Assembly: GCA_963971535.1 (NCBI GenBank)
Contig: OZ020591.1
Span: forward strand, 17,036,823 to 17,100,822
DNA: 64,000 nucleotides
Origin: Notolepis coatsorum
Taxonomy: Eukaryota; Chordata; Actinopteri; Aulopiformes; Paralepididae
Direction of reading: 5' to 3'
Below, piece after piece: positions 10,908 to 20,986 of the stretch (its first letter is position 1; each line of letters opens with the position of its first letter). The position numbers and the translations under genes were made by a program. The notes under the pieces are model-generated. The model had not been told where the DNA came from. It was given only the letters and a program-made list of their open reading frames with translations, and did not search any database.

Positions 10908-11012
10908 AGTAGCTGAGCTGCCTCGAGCAAGATGGCCGCCCTACGACGACGTCGCTCTACATTGGCCGGCAGCGCGGGTAAGCTATCTAGTGTTCTATAT
11001 AGATATCTATGG
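10908..11012 (+). repeat. Third copy of the AAGATGG / TATAGATATCTATGG repeat
   Basis: Resembles 8878-8961 in direct orientation: CTCGAGCAAGATGG near the start and GCTATCTAGTGTTCTATATA then GATATCTATGG at the end, but the middle differs and a GTAAGC donor-like sequence precedes the second block. It follows the LINE tail directly. Confidence 0.6.
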
Positions 11013-11806
11013 TTTTGCTCCCCCCGCTATCTCCTCCCCGATTTCAGAATCCCGGAAGTGTTGCGGTGGTCTCATGATCGACCTTAACGCGATTTGCGCT
11101 GAGAGAAACGTCAGTGGCCAATCAGATCGCGGAACCCGAACGCGGAACTGCAGCTCCGTTGGTAAAAGATACACGCAGCCGGACTAGACCATTGAAGAAG
11201 AAGACTACACGCGGTCCTGCTGCTGCTGCTCCTCGGTCCTGATCGTGTCTCTAGTGGGACTGACATCTGAGCCCCGTCCTCCTGCTGATGGAGGCTCGTC
11301 AGGTAGTGACTGAAATGTGTTTTCTAGCTGCATGTCTTCAGTGTTTGAGGGGAGTTCTCCTCTTACTGTGTTGTTAGCAGCGTCCACAGCTGCTGCTTAT
11401 CACTCGTGGTGGTTGATGTTGGCCTAGTTAGCATAGCCAGCCATTAGCTCTCTCTCGTTTCAACTGCTCCTGTTTCTCAGGGGATGCTGTTTGTTTTCGG
11501 TCTTGCTCCACGTTCATTCCAATAGTTACTATTATGTGGTATATCTCGGTAGTTTCCCCCTCTGTATCTGGGGCTAGTGTTCCCTTAGCTGCTGTTAGCT
11601 TAGCTTGTTGGAGTCGACTAGATAGCCTCTATTGTTGTCTCCCCTTTGGTGTCCATGGTATTGTCGGCTCATTCTCTTCCAAATGAAATGTCTTCGTCTG
11701 GAGTAGACTATTATCTGTAGATGTCCAAAGCAGTCTTTACAGGGGGACATATCCGCGGGGGGATGCAATAGGGTAAATCTGCAGTGCCGCAGATTTTGTA
11801 TTTGCA
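11013..11806. other. GC-rich stretch, possible promoter or exon
   Basis: Contains CpG-rich sequence with an AATCAGA and CCAATCAG box (about 11116) and a run of GAA. On the minus strand 11205-11387 is a 60-codon open frame beginning MDAANNTVRGELPS and ending in a Gln run, which could be a small exon but has no recognised family. No other gene seen. Confidence 0.3.
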
Positions 11807-11970
11807 GAATGGGTACAATACAGTACAGCTCAATACACACAATTGTCAAGGGGATGCAGACCAGAGAAAGACTTTCGTCTTGTTTACATCAGGGTCCCCC
11901 ATTTTCAATTCATCATAACATATATGACACACATGACATACAGATAGACAGTACTGCTACATCTATACAT
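11807..11970 (-). mobile_element. Inverted copy of the CR1/L2-type LINE 3' UTR
   Basis: Reverse complement of roughly 10720-10880, including TGTACCCATTCTGCA and the CATCCCCTTRACAATTGTGTG stretch. The terminal AATAAAG and ATTC tail are missing, so the 3' edge is also cut. Confidence 0.7.
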
Positions 11971-11982
11971 TTATGAGTTTCA

Positions 11983-12783
11983 AGTTCAAGTTTCAAGTTT
12001 CTTTAATAGTTGTCATACAGAAGTACAGAATACTTTCATACAAAATGCTTCTTACTGTTACGCTCCAGAGACTGTGCTAGACAAGATAGTATCAAATAAC
12101 ATAGTATAGCATGCAATTTAGAAGTAGAAAATGAGGTCACAGTGTTCAGTATAGACATATGTACAATGTTCGATGCAGAATAGACATAACTGAGTTACCA
12201 TATAATATACAATACTATGCAGTGTACTAATGTACAGTACTATATAGTGCAAAGCAGAAATGGGATGAGGTACAATTTAGGTACAATTTACAGTAAGGTG
12301 TACGAGTTGTAGTGCAATCCTTCATCAATAAATATAAAGTGTGGGGAGTGGGTGCTACAGTGTTTGTTTAAAGTGAGTGTGTGCTATAAAGTGTGTGGAG
12401 TGGGTGCTACAGTGTGTTTGTTTAAAGTGAGTGTGTGCGTGTGGATGTGTGTGCTATGTGCGTTTGATGGTTGTTGTTGTGTAGTGTTCATTGTTCGTTT
12501 AGCAGCCTGATGGCCTGGGGATAGAAGCTTCTTCTTCTGAGTCTTTCTGTGCTCGCCTTGAGACTCCGGTATCGCTTGCCTGACCGCAGCAGTTCAAAGA
12601 GGCAGTTGTTCGGGTGACTGGAGTCCTTAATGATTCTCTTAGCCTTGCCCCTGCAACGCTTGTTGTAAAAGTTCTGGAGGGTGGGGAGCCCCCCTCCAAT
12701 TGTGCGTTCGGCTGAACGTGTCACTCTTTGTAGTCTGCTTCGGTCTTGTGCAGTGCTATTCCCAAACCAGGAGGTGGGGTCAG
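11983..12783 (-). mobile_element. 5'-truncated L2/Maui-like LINE, copy A
   Basis: On the minus strand 12783-12488 codes WFGNSTAQDRSRLQRVTRSA, then YNKRCRGKAKRIIKDSSHPNN, LLRSGKRYRSLKAS and YPQAIRLLNEQ before a stop: the last ~95 residues of an L2/Maui-type ORF2. About 500 bp of 3' UTR follow, ending in a TTCAAGTTCAAG-type tail at 11983. It is the same family as copy B (18430-19080); the two are nearly identical where they overlap, so both inserted within a short time of each other. Confidence 0.8.
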
Positions 12784-13123
12784 TGGCCAATCAGAGGAAC
12801 CCGGAAACCGAATTTCGTTGCGTCCCGTCCCCCCCCAGCCACTCAACCCCACCCCACCTACCCAACCTCCCCCAATGTACAGTTTTTACGTCAAATGTAT
12901 ATACTCTCTTTTCTGGACAAAAACGATATTTATGGGCAATTTGAGAGTTCAGACCTCAACCAAAAACAAGCATTGTGGAGCCTCACAGCTCAGTGGATGA
13001 AAACATGAAGCCACATTACAAACGCACAGCACTTCCCTGGCTCGCATTAGGCCTGGCAATTTTGTTTGCCATGCTATGTCTATACATTGGTTTCTTGTTC
13101 GAATGCATTTATTTCTATTAGAC
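12784..13123. other. C-rich intergenic stretch
   Basis: The CCCCACCCCACC… stretch with TGTATATACTC resembles the LINE UTR at 10500-10640 and may be a diverged piece of it. No gene seen. Confidence 0.35.
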
Positions 13124-13913
13124 CAGTGGTGCCCAACCAGTCGGCCGTGGTCGACCAGTAGATCAATGACATGCAATGTAATTGCCACGAGCGATGGGAT
13201 GTTAGCTGCTGAACAGGCTAAGCTAACTAGCGTTAGCCGTTAGCTTAGCGTTTAGCTGCTAGCCACAATGCTATACTGTTATACTGGCATATTCACGTTA
13301 GCATGTAAGCTAACAAAACGGCGCAGATTAGACTAAACACCGCTTTTGGTGTTCAATTGTGTTGATGTTAGTTTTGTTTCATCAACAAATGAGAGGCAGA
13401 ACACACAGTGAATGTATCCGTTTTGTTTATTGCGCGTTCTTTGCTGAAAAATAAGTGCTACAGTGCCAGTGGCTATACTAGACTAGTACTAGGCTAAGCT
13501 AACTAGCGTTAGCCCTGGGAAACGCTCAAAAGCGAACTCTACAACACCATCCATTCGTGATAAAATGGGGTGGGTTATATTGACAAGGCTTGACAACAAA
13601 GGTTCAAATATAACTTCATGTTTATTGGTTATTTGTTCATTTTATATCAGCATCCAGTCTCCACCGTGTCTCTCAGTCTCTTCCGGTTTACATTTTCGAG
13701 CGTGACATCATCGCCTACGGCAAGCTTGCAAGCTCAAACCGTAAACAAAACCCAGAGCGCACCAAGACTGAGTGTGTACACAAACTAGAGGGAGGGGGAG
13801 GGGGGGGGGGGGAGTTCGCATCAGATCTCGGAACGGACTAGAACGGAATGGAATGGAACCGAATGGGTGAGTGAGAAAGGCCCCTAAAGTCTCTGACTGG
13901 TTGGCCACCCCTG
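13124..13913. mobile_element. hAT-like non-autonomous element
   Basis: Starts CAGTGGTGCCCAACCAGTC and ends with the inverted counterpart GACTGGTTGGCCACCCCTG, a 19-bp imperfect terminal inverted repeat of hAT type (CAGKGGTG…). No matching 8-bp duplication could be read at the flanks. The interior holds repeated GCTAACTAGCGTTAGCC motifs and a G-run at 13790-13812 and no transposase frame. Confidence 0.6.
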
Positions 13914-14236
13914 CTTGACTAGTGGATGCAGGACTTCAGGGTTTCTGGAGACACCTACCATTGGAGTCAAGCAGAGTGATAGAAGTGGGCACATATTGGC
14001 CATTAGAGCTACATCCGAGTTCACTTGTTTGGTCCACACCAGAGTTCGAATGAGCTTTCACACCACCCAAAACCAACCGGACTATCCGAGGAAAACGAAC
14101 CAGGGTTCGATTAAGGCAGACCAAAGAGCTCAGGTGTGAAAGCGACCATAGACTGTAGGAGTTCAGCAATCTACTCTTTTTGGGTAGACTCTTTGCTAGT
14201 TTTGACATTATTATGGTATTGAGTTTTCCAATACCA
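13914..14236. other. Short repeat with inverted GTGTGAAAGC motifs
   Basis: GCTTTCACACC at about 14052 and GGTGTGAAAGC at about 14132 form a short inverted pair around an AAACGAACC-type core, reminiscent of common fish MITEs, but ends and target duplication are unclear. Confidence 0.35.
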
Positions 14237-14562
14237 GTTACAATTAGGGGTGGGAATCATCAGTTTCATCACGATACGATACGATATCGATTCTTTGGAC
14301 AACGATACGATATTTGCAGATATCACAAAGTCTGCCACGATACGATACGATTCAATTCAGGTGCCTGCGATCGATATGAGGCGATATTATGTGCCCATTT
14401 AACACAATCAGTCACATTTAGATCAACTAAAAAAAGGCTACGGAAATATCAATTGATGTATTTATTTTTGAGCTCTTCCAGACATTTAAATGAAAAACAA
14501 TCTATTGTTTTTAATACAAATAGACCTCCTGTTCACTTTTGTTTTTATATATTGAGCTTTAA

Positions 14563-14610
14563 CACACACACAGACACACACAGACACACACACACACACA
14601 CACACACACG
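14563..14610. repeat. CA microsatellite
   Basis: Mostly (CA)n with two interruptions, inside the hAT element. Confidence 0.9.
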
Positions 14611-15258
14611 CAGTCCCCCACAGCCCCCACCCCTCCTCCTTCCAAGTCCCCTCTTCACTCTCCTGTTCTCTCTCACGGTTAGCTGCTTAGCTTTTAAGCA
14701 GCCAACGCAACGTTCATTTAGATATTTAACGCGACGTTGGCATAAAGGAATGGCGACGATGCAACGCCTGTTATATGCATTTGACCCGTTGCGGGGAAAA
14801 AACTGCACAGACTTCAGGGCTGTACGTTAACTTTTTTTGCACATAGCACTGGTGCTACAGAGGTTGATAGTTTTGTAGCACAGGCCAAAATCTTGTAGCA
14901 CGAGTATAAAACGTCTCTAAAATCTCTAAAAACAACCACAAGTAGTGCAGCTCATTACTTAAATAGGTATGTGACTGGCAAGGGACATGAATCTTGCATA
15001 CAGGGCACACAAAATCCAAACTTTAACAAGAAATGCTTTTAGACAAATTCTTTCTTTATTTGCCCATAATGTAAAACAAAAAGAACAAGGACATAACCAT
15101 ATAACCGATATGAAGCAGTCCGAGACCAGGCAGCGCTGGTGTGGACTCAGATTACAGGGAAAGCTAGAAACCAACCTAGAAACACCTAGAACCAACATAA
15201 CAAATAGATATAATGCATACAAACACCTGTACATATTTGTGGAACCAAATAAATAAAT

Positions 15259-15259
<1 letters not shown>

Positions 15260-15308
<49 letters not shown>

Positions 15309-15408
15309 ATTATTCGTGTGTGTGTGTGTGTGCGTGCGTGTGTGTGTGTGTGTGCACTGCACACGTGTCACAGTTCCAGCATCATGTCTGCTGGCCACTT
15401 TTTCAGAT

Positions 15409-15453
<45 letters not shown>
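15260..15453. repeat. Cluster of ATT, GT and CA microsatellites
   Basis: (ATT)n at about 15260-15313, (GT)n with GC interruptions at 15317-15354, and (CA)n at 15411-15453. The ATT run follows AAATAAATGT and is the type of tail that LINE 3' ends carry. Confidence 0.9.
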
Positions 15454-15456
<3 letters not shown>

Positions 15457-15565
15457 TTGCATTAATCAGAACTAAGTACAAGGAACTCTGCATGAATGAA
15501 AAGGGCTTTATAAATAAAATGAATTATTATTATTATTACCTTATTTGCATATTGTCTCGTTATTA

Positions 15566-15640
15566 GATAGATAGATAGATTGATTGATAGATAATTAATA
15601 CTTTATTGATCCCGGAGGGGAATTTAAGTAGCCATACGAT
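15566..15640 (-). mobile_element. Rex3-like (RTE) LINE 3' tail
   Basis: On the minus strand TTAAATTCCCCTCCGGGATC then AATAAAGTATT and a TATC repeat: the characteristic 3' end of fish Rex3/RTE LINEs. A plus-strand copy is at 56355-56407. Confidence 0.7.
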
Positions 15641-15901
15641 GGAGTTCTTTTTACAGAGTAAAATTAGCGGCTTAAATTTAGTGAACAGCATTTCTTCCTT
15701 GGCGATGCAATATGCCACATTCATCTTAAACTTTACCTCACGGAGATCAGCATCATCCGCTCTGGTCGTCTGTTTACTCAGCGAGTGAAAGAGGGTGCCG
15801 GCCCGCGCTCAGGAGTTTGTTTAGCGTTGAAGGCATCCCGGGCAAGAATGTGTCGATGGGACGTATTGTGTTTATTAATGTTATCCCTTTTTAGGATATT
15901 G

Positions 15902-16159
15902 TTACCCGCGAGTCAAGGGATTCTCTGATCGGATCTTTTCCGGAGTCTCCCGGCACCAGTGACAGAATAATAATAGCTGTGCTTCCTCATTAAAAAATAT
16001 CCACGGAAAATCATTTTCCCACTCTGCGTTATATCTGTACATCTTGTTAATCTTCTCCTTTTGTCTCGTTTCTATTAACGGTGGTCCCTCTCGGGCTCGT
16101 TTGGGGTTTTGATCTTGTACTTCTTTTGTTTGATTTAATACCTTAAAAAAGCGCTTCAT
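15902..16159 (-). pseudogene. N-terminal fragment resembling a hAT-derived zinc-finger protein
   Basis: 85 codons beginning MKRFFKVLNQTKEVQDQNPK, then YRYNAEWENDFPWIFFNEEA and LFCHWCRETPEK. The W…FPW…CxxC arrangement resembles the N-terminus of hAT-related ZNF862/KIAA1586-type proteins, which carry a TTF-like zinc finger. It ends shortly after the CxxC. It lies inside the hAT element 14245-17505 and may be a remnant of its own transposase. Assignment is by eye. Confidence 0.45.
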
Positions 16160-16190
16160 CTTGTCGAAGTCACCCAGTCAGTGTACATTG

Positions 16191-16980
16191 CAGCGTTTCC
16201 GTTAGCCGGTAATTACCGGTATTTGACTGGCAAAATCTGTTGAAGTCCGACATATTTAATCTCTCCGGTCATAATGTCCGGTGAAAATAATTCCCTCTAA
16301 ACACAATTAGATTATTTGAATTGTATTAAAATAGGCTAAAATTATATAGCCTATGCGATGAACGAAACAATCTCACCAAGCAGCCGGTCTAATAATGACA
16401 TCCTGCTGTCAGCGCGAGCTGGCTGCTGATATATTTACGTGAAGCATGGCTTGGCAGGGTGCAGTACTCCAATTCAGCCATTGGCAATTCAGCTGTTGGG
16501 TGGGGGCGCTGCTGACACCACTGCTCTGCTCTGCCTGCTCCAAGTGCTCCATGCTTCACGTAAATATATCAGCAGCCAGCTCGCGCTGACACAGCGGTGC
16601 CAAATTTCTCAGTTCTTCGCTTGATATAATTAATACAAATGTCCAATATAACGGAATTAGTTAGCTCATAAAAATGTGATTATAACAGACTGCTGTTTAT
16701 TAAGGTCGGGCAGACTGCCCACCGACACCTCAAGTCGGCAGCAGCAGCACGAAGTCTCGAGGGACTTATTTTATTTGGAATATATTAATGACTGATACGC
16801 AAAAGTAGCCTAGTTTTAAGTTAAAATATTATAAATGCCTTGATGATGTCATTCTTTATATAGGTCTATCAATTGTTTTTAAGCTCAATAAACTCTGACC
16901 GGAATTTATCCCATTTGTCCGGTAGATTGAAATCTACCGGACACTCAGACCTGCAAAAAAAAATTCTAACGGAAACCCTG
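16191..16980. mobile_element. hAT element with CAGSGTTTCCGTTAG ends
   Basis: Left end CAGCGTTTCCGTTAG, right end inverted CTAACGGAAACCCTG, one mismatch in 15 bp, flanked by the exact 8-bp duplication GTACATTG (16183-16190 and 16981-16988). 790 bp, no transposase. CCGGT motifs recur near both ends. It sits inside the hAT 14245-17505, right upstream of the transposase-like frame. Confidence 0.85.
16411..16592. repeat. Long inverted repeat inside the small hAT
   Basis: GTCAGCGCGAGCTGGCTGCT continuing to GAAGCATGG at 16411-16448 is repeated inverted at about 16549-16591, with a ~100-bp loop. Arms of about 38-40 bp match almost perfectly; it could fold as a hairpin RNA or be a nested foldback. 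Confidence 0.75.
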
Positions 16981-17513
16981 GTACATTGAGCTCGCAACTT
17001 AGTCGCGGGGATATTGTTCGCTAGGGATTATGGGATTTGGTGTTTGATTATGGACTCTACGCGAGACGGGACATTGTTTTTAATCGCACGAGACTACAAG
17101 TACCAAGTGGATAGCGTGGCGCTGTGGTCCATTCAATTTACCGTCACACTTTATTTTTTTTTGCTTGCTCCACGGGCCATCGCACCAGTGCTACTGAAGT
17201 CAATTCATTCATCGCACAGACTGACGTCAGTGTCGCACGTGCGACATATATGTCGCAATGTACAGGCCTGGACTTATATCTGCTCGCAAAATAGACGCTC
17301 TGTAGTGCTTTACAGCAGACGCAAACACTGCTGTAATGTGTACACGGAGTTTCACAATACTGGGCGCCGGCGGATATGACTCGCGGGGATTTTCAAAATA
17401 AGAGTATCGCAATATGAATCGATCTTTTTACGTTGCGTCGATCCTATTTGATTATTGATAATAGATCGATATATCGATCTGGATCGATGTATTGTCCCAC
17501 CCCTAGTTACAAT

Positions 17514-17955
17514 GTGATATGACATCTATTTGATATCAGTATCAAAATTATTTCCAAATGAACCGTTATGAATATCTGGTTGATTTCAAATAAGTGGTTA
17601 GCTGGCAAACCAGTTATCTGTCCACCCCCCCCCCCCCTTATTACAATACAAACAAAGAGTATACTCTTCAATACATTGGTTGAGCATAAGTGAATATGTT
17701 ATGAACAAATTAAAAGTTTGACCTAGTGAACGATTGTCTTCCAGGGATGTATTGATACGGGTATCGGGCCATGCCAGGCTAAAACAGAGTAGCGGTATTG
17801 GGGGGGGGGGGGGGGATCTCCCCAATGCTCAAATCTGACACCAAGAGAGTGTGATTTGATTAAACTCCAAGCAGCATAATACCCTGTTTGGCCCATCTTG
17901 TATCCCAGCATGTGGGGAAACTTGGCATGGCCAAACACTGAGTCTGACTTGTGAG
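17514..17955. other. Intergenic stretch with C and G homopolymers
   Basis: C-run at 17624-17637 and G-run at 17800-17814. A CAGGGATGTATTGATACGGG stretch at about 17742 resembles a hAT end, but no partner was found. Confidence 0.35.
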
Positions 17956-19150
17956 TTAAAGGGATAGTTTGGATTTTTGGACTCTTAAGTGGTATGAAAT
18001 ACTTGCTAGTAGTATAGTTGATGCGATGCCATTAGCTTAACTCGCAGAGTACCGTGGTCTGAGTTCTGGCCTCGTTCTGAGTGAACCGGGAAGCTTCAGA
18101 CGGGCAGCAAACGACGTCATGAGACAAAACGTCATGTTATTCCACCATACAATAACCTGCAGGCAAAAGTTGTAATCATCCACAGCAGAAAACATTTCCT
18201 ATGCTTCAGAGTGACATAATGTGTTGGAACTAGTCTCAGTGTGAGGTAGTCACTAAATGGTTCAGAGTGACATGATGTGTTGAACTAGTCTCAGTGTGAG
18301 GTAGTCACTAAATGCTGGGTCTTGAAGCATAGAAAATGAGGCACGCTGTTTTCTGCTGTGGGTGATTAAAACTTCTGTCGGGTCAGAACTCCGACTACGA
18401 GACTCGGTGTGTAAACTGAGGGCACTGCATCAAGTTCAAGTTCTTTAATAGTTGTCATACAGAAGTACAGAATACTTTCATACAAAATGCTTCTTACTGT
18501 TACGCTCCAGAGACTGTGCTAGACAAGATAGTATCAAATAACATAATAACATAATATAGCATGAATTTAGAAGAAGAAAATGAGGTCACAGTGTTCGGTA
18601 TAGACATATGTACAATGTTCTGAGTTACCATATAATATACAATACACAATACTATGCAGTGTACTAATGTACAGTACTATCTAGTGCAAAGCAGAAATGG
18701 GATGAGGTACAATTTTAGGTACAATTTACAGTAAGGTGTACGAGTTGTAGTGCAATCCTTCATCCATAAATATAAAGTGTGGGGAGTGGGTGCTACAGTG
18801 TGTTTGTTTAAAGTGGGTGTGTGCTATAAGTGTGTGGAGTGGGTGCTACAGTGTGTTTGTTTAAAGTGAGTGTGTGCGTGTGGATGTGTGTGCTATGTGC
18901 GTTTGGTGGTTGTTGTTGTGTAGTGTTCATTCATTGTTCGTTTAGCAGCCTGATGGCCTGGGGATAGAAGCTTCTTCTGAGTCTTTCTGTGCTCGCCTTG
19001 AGACTCCTGTATCGCTTGCCTGACCGCAGCAGTTCAAAGAGGCAGTTGTTCGGGTGACTGGAGTCTTTAATGATTCTCTTACAAACATCAACTATACTAC
19101 TATAGTATTTCATACCACTTGATGTCCACAACTCTGAACTATCCCTTTAA
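17956..19150. mobile_element. piggyBac-type MITE interrupted by an L2 copy
   Basis: TTAA at 17956-17959 and 19147-19150 flank inverted ends AGGGATAGTT; the inverted similarity continues inward for about 65 bp (…AAGTGGTATGAAATACT…AGTATAGTTGATG). The interior also has a ~50-bp direct repeat (GTGACATRATGTGTTG… at about 18212 and 18268). With the LINE at 18430-19080 removed the element is about 540 bp. No transposase. Confidence 0.8.
18430..19080 (-). mobile_element. 5'-truncated L2/Maui-like LINE, copy B
   Basis: Almost the same sequence as copy A (11983-12783) but cut shorter: the coding part 19080-18931 keeps only RIIKDSSHPNNCLFELLRSG to LLNEQ. 3' UTR ends in GTTCAAGTTC at 18430. It entered the piggyBac-type MITE, just inside its right inverted repeat. 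Confidence 0.8.
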
Positions 19151-19300
19151 GGTGACTCATCATCAAGTACCAGTGACAAGACATGTCGAACATAAAAAAA
19201 AAACAAAGCCAAACCTGTCCATCTACAATTACTCTGCGGACGGTGAACGTTGTACTTTGCAAGACTCTTATTGTTACTGTTTTTAATCTGGTATTTTTAG

Positions 19301-19445
19301 GCCACAGCCCCACTGATATCCAGTACAGTGGAGGAGATGGCGTCTTGCAGTCACCGCTCTCTGTTGGAATTAAAGGAACTATCTGTCTACTTGGTGGACT
19401 GCATTAAAACACCAGGACTTAAAGGAACTGTGAATGAAGGAGGAG
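19301..19445 (+). CDS. Candidate internal coding exon of an unrecognised gene
   Basis: A pyrimidine-rich acceptor (…GGTATTTTTAG) precedes 19301 and a consensus donor GTAAGG follows 19445. The 145-nt exon is open: it starts ATAPLISSTVEEMASCSHRS, continues LLELKELSVYLVDCIKTPGL and ends KGTVNEGGG before the donor. The family was not recognised. Codon use and splice sites look like a real vertebrate exon and no repeat similarity was seen, making this the best host-gene candidate in the window, though partner exons were not found. Confidence 0.45.
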
Positions 19446-19739
19446 GTAAGGCTATAAATTCTCTCTTATTTAAAAAATTATTCACATTGAGATCTTTTTG
19501 ACATTTTTTTTAAAAAAGTGCATCCTAGCCAAGACAGGCAACGGCACAATTAACAGGGTTGCAGATATTTCATTTCAACCTTTATTTAAAAATCTTAAGC
19601 TTCTGAAGTTTCCCTCATTTACAGAAACGACGATTGTGCAATTGTAAACGGTACATAATAAAAGCAATATTTACAGAAAATTAAACACAAAAGAGAAATA
19701 ATAATATTAAAAATAAGAATGTTCTAAAATAATTAAAAA
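19446..19739. other. AT-rich stretch after the candidate exon
   Basis: AT-rich, possibly intron or LINE 3' UTR (minus). Nothing specific recognised. Confidence 0.35.
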
Positions 19740-20940
19740 AATCTAAATGAATAAATACCAGTGTTTTTTGCGCCTTTCTGCAAGAGAAGGCCAACCCACC
19801 CTAGCATACAGGACACAATGGTGAGTATTGTATCTGTCACCATTAACACTTTGAGTGCCAACGACAAGATTAGTCGTCCTAACTCGCCATGCGTTGGGTG
19901 CCAATGACGAGTTTTCTCATTATTTGATTATTTCTTTTATTAGCGATATCCATAAATTTTTCATCCATCCAGCCTGACGTTATCATTGTGAATGGGTCTG
20001 AGCTCGAAAATGGCAAATACCGCCGCCTATCGTCTCCTGGATGGTAATGCACATCATTGGATTGGATTGGGTGGCCATGTGCATCAGAAAAAAAGTCCGG
20101 TCCAGGGTTTTCCTATCTCTGGCATGCAGTATCGTGTTACCAGATTGACTGAGGACCCTCAGAGCAGCGTCGATTATGTGTTTCGGACTATAACGTTGGA
20201 TCAATAAACGGGATCAATATTTGGAATGGCTATCAGTAATTGGATTAATCTTTTTTCAGAACATCTGATGTGAGGTAAGGACTCTATTTTACCAGTATTG
20301 GGTTAATCGGATGTTTATTTCATAGCGATCACAACGTGTCTGTGTGTGTGTGCGTGTATGACGTTAGCGCTCACCAGGTCATGGATAATAGATTTTTCAG
20401 CCCGCTTCTCTTGCGTCCATAAGTACACATATACTATCGATAATCTAGCGTTTATTTGAAAACGATTCATAAATCAGCTGAAAAATGACGACGTGTTTTG
20501 TGTATTCCACTAAAGGGCTATTATCACGGAATTTCTCTGAAATTACTAGAACTCTCCGAAACTATACTCGTATTCAAAACGGTATAAAACGGAAATGTAC
20601 CAATGAAAAAACAATCCGTAACGTACATGTTGACTGCAAGCAAGTCATTGATAAGCAAGGGGTGTTTTAGACCCATAGCCATAATTTAAGATATAGTTTA
20701 AGCGTTCGCAAATATCTCCGACCTCCCATTGACCAAAGCGCTGGCACTCAAGGGGTTATCTGGGCAAAGGGGCGTGGCACCCAATGTGCTAAGAGCTGAC
20801 TGATATGCAGAATCCAGAGGTTTAAGAGCTGATGCTGCAGCATGCCTATAAATTACATCACCATATTCCAAAACTCATAAGAACAACAATTATTTTCCTA
20901 CTAATTAGAGGAAAATTTGATCTGTTTCTGTACAGGAAAG
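19740..20940 (-). mobile_element. Rex1-like LINE, thumb to C-terminal part of RT
   Basis: Minus-strand translation gives FLYRNRSNFPLISRKIIVV, then YGDVIYRHAAASALKPLDSA and YQSAL at 20940-20793, and beyond an inserted MITE GDRYNTHHCVLYARVGWPSL then AERRKKHW at 19843-19770. This is the C-terminal half of a jockey-superfamily (Rex1/L2/CR1) reverse transcriptase protein. Short frame changes are present around 20870-20890. It is cut on the right next to the BEL element. Confidence 0.75.
19845..20792. mobile_element. piggyBac-like MITE inside the Rex1-like LINE
   Basis: Left end TTAACACTTTGAGTGCCAAC; right end, read inverted, TTAGCACATTGGGTGCCACG. The duplication is TTAA on the left and CTAA (TTAG inverted) on the right. 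About 948 bp, no transposase. A second, internal inverted match (CCCTTGAGTGCCAGCGC near 20735-20755) suggests the right end repeats its motif. The LINE protein resumes on both sides. Confidence 0.7.
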
Positions 20941-20986
20941 CTCTTGAAAACAACATAAATATTGTGTTACTAGCATTAACTCATTG

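Larger units (their letters stand above)
14245..17505. mobile_element. hAT element with TAGGGGTGGGA ends, enlarged by nested insertions
   Basis: Left end TAGGGGTGGGAATCATC and right end inverted TGTCCCACCCCTA, flanked by the exact 8-bp duplication GTTACAAT (14237-14244 and 17506-17513). Subterminal regions are dense in ATCGATA/ACGATAC repeats. Inside are a one-sided piece starting CAGGGCTGTACGTTAAC at about 14814 (end of another hAT family, compare 59277), several microsatellites, a Rex3-like tail, a transposase-like frame on the minus strand (15902-16159) and a second complete hAT (16191-16980). Confidence 0.8.

Noticed and set aside
11205-11387. 60-codon minus-strand frame with a Gln run as a gene
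   Set aside because: No clear splice sites or family; listed only within the GC-rich stretch.
14545-14808. 87-codon minus-strand frame
   Set aside because: Half of it is CA-repeat translation and the rest has no recognisable feature.
15176-15566. Several overlapping open frames on both strands
   Set aside because: They consist of the ATT, GT and CA microsatellites.
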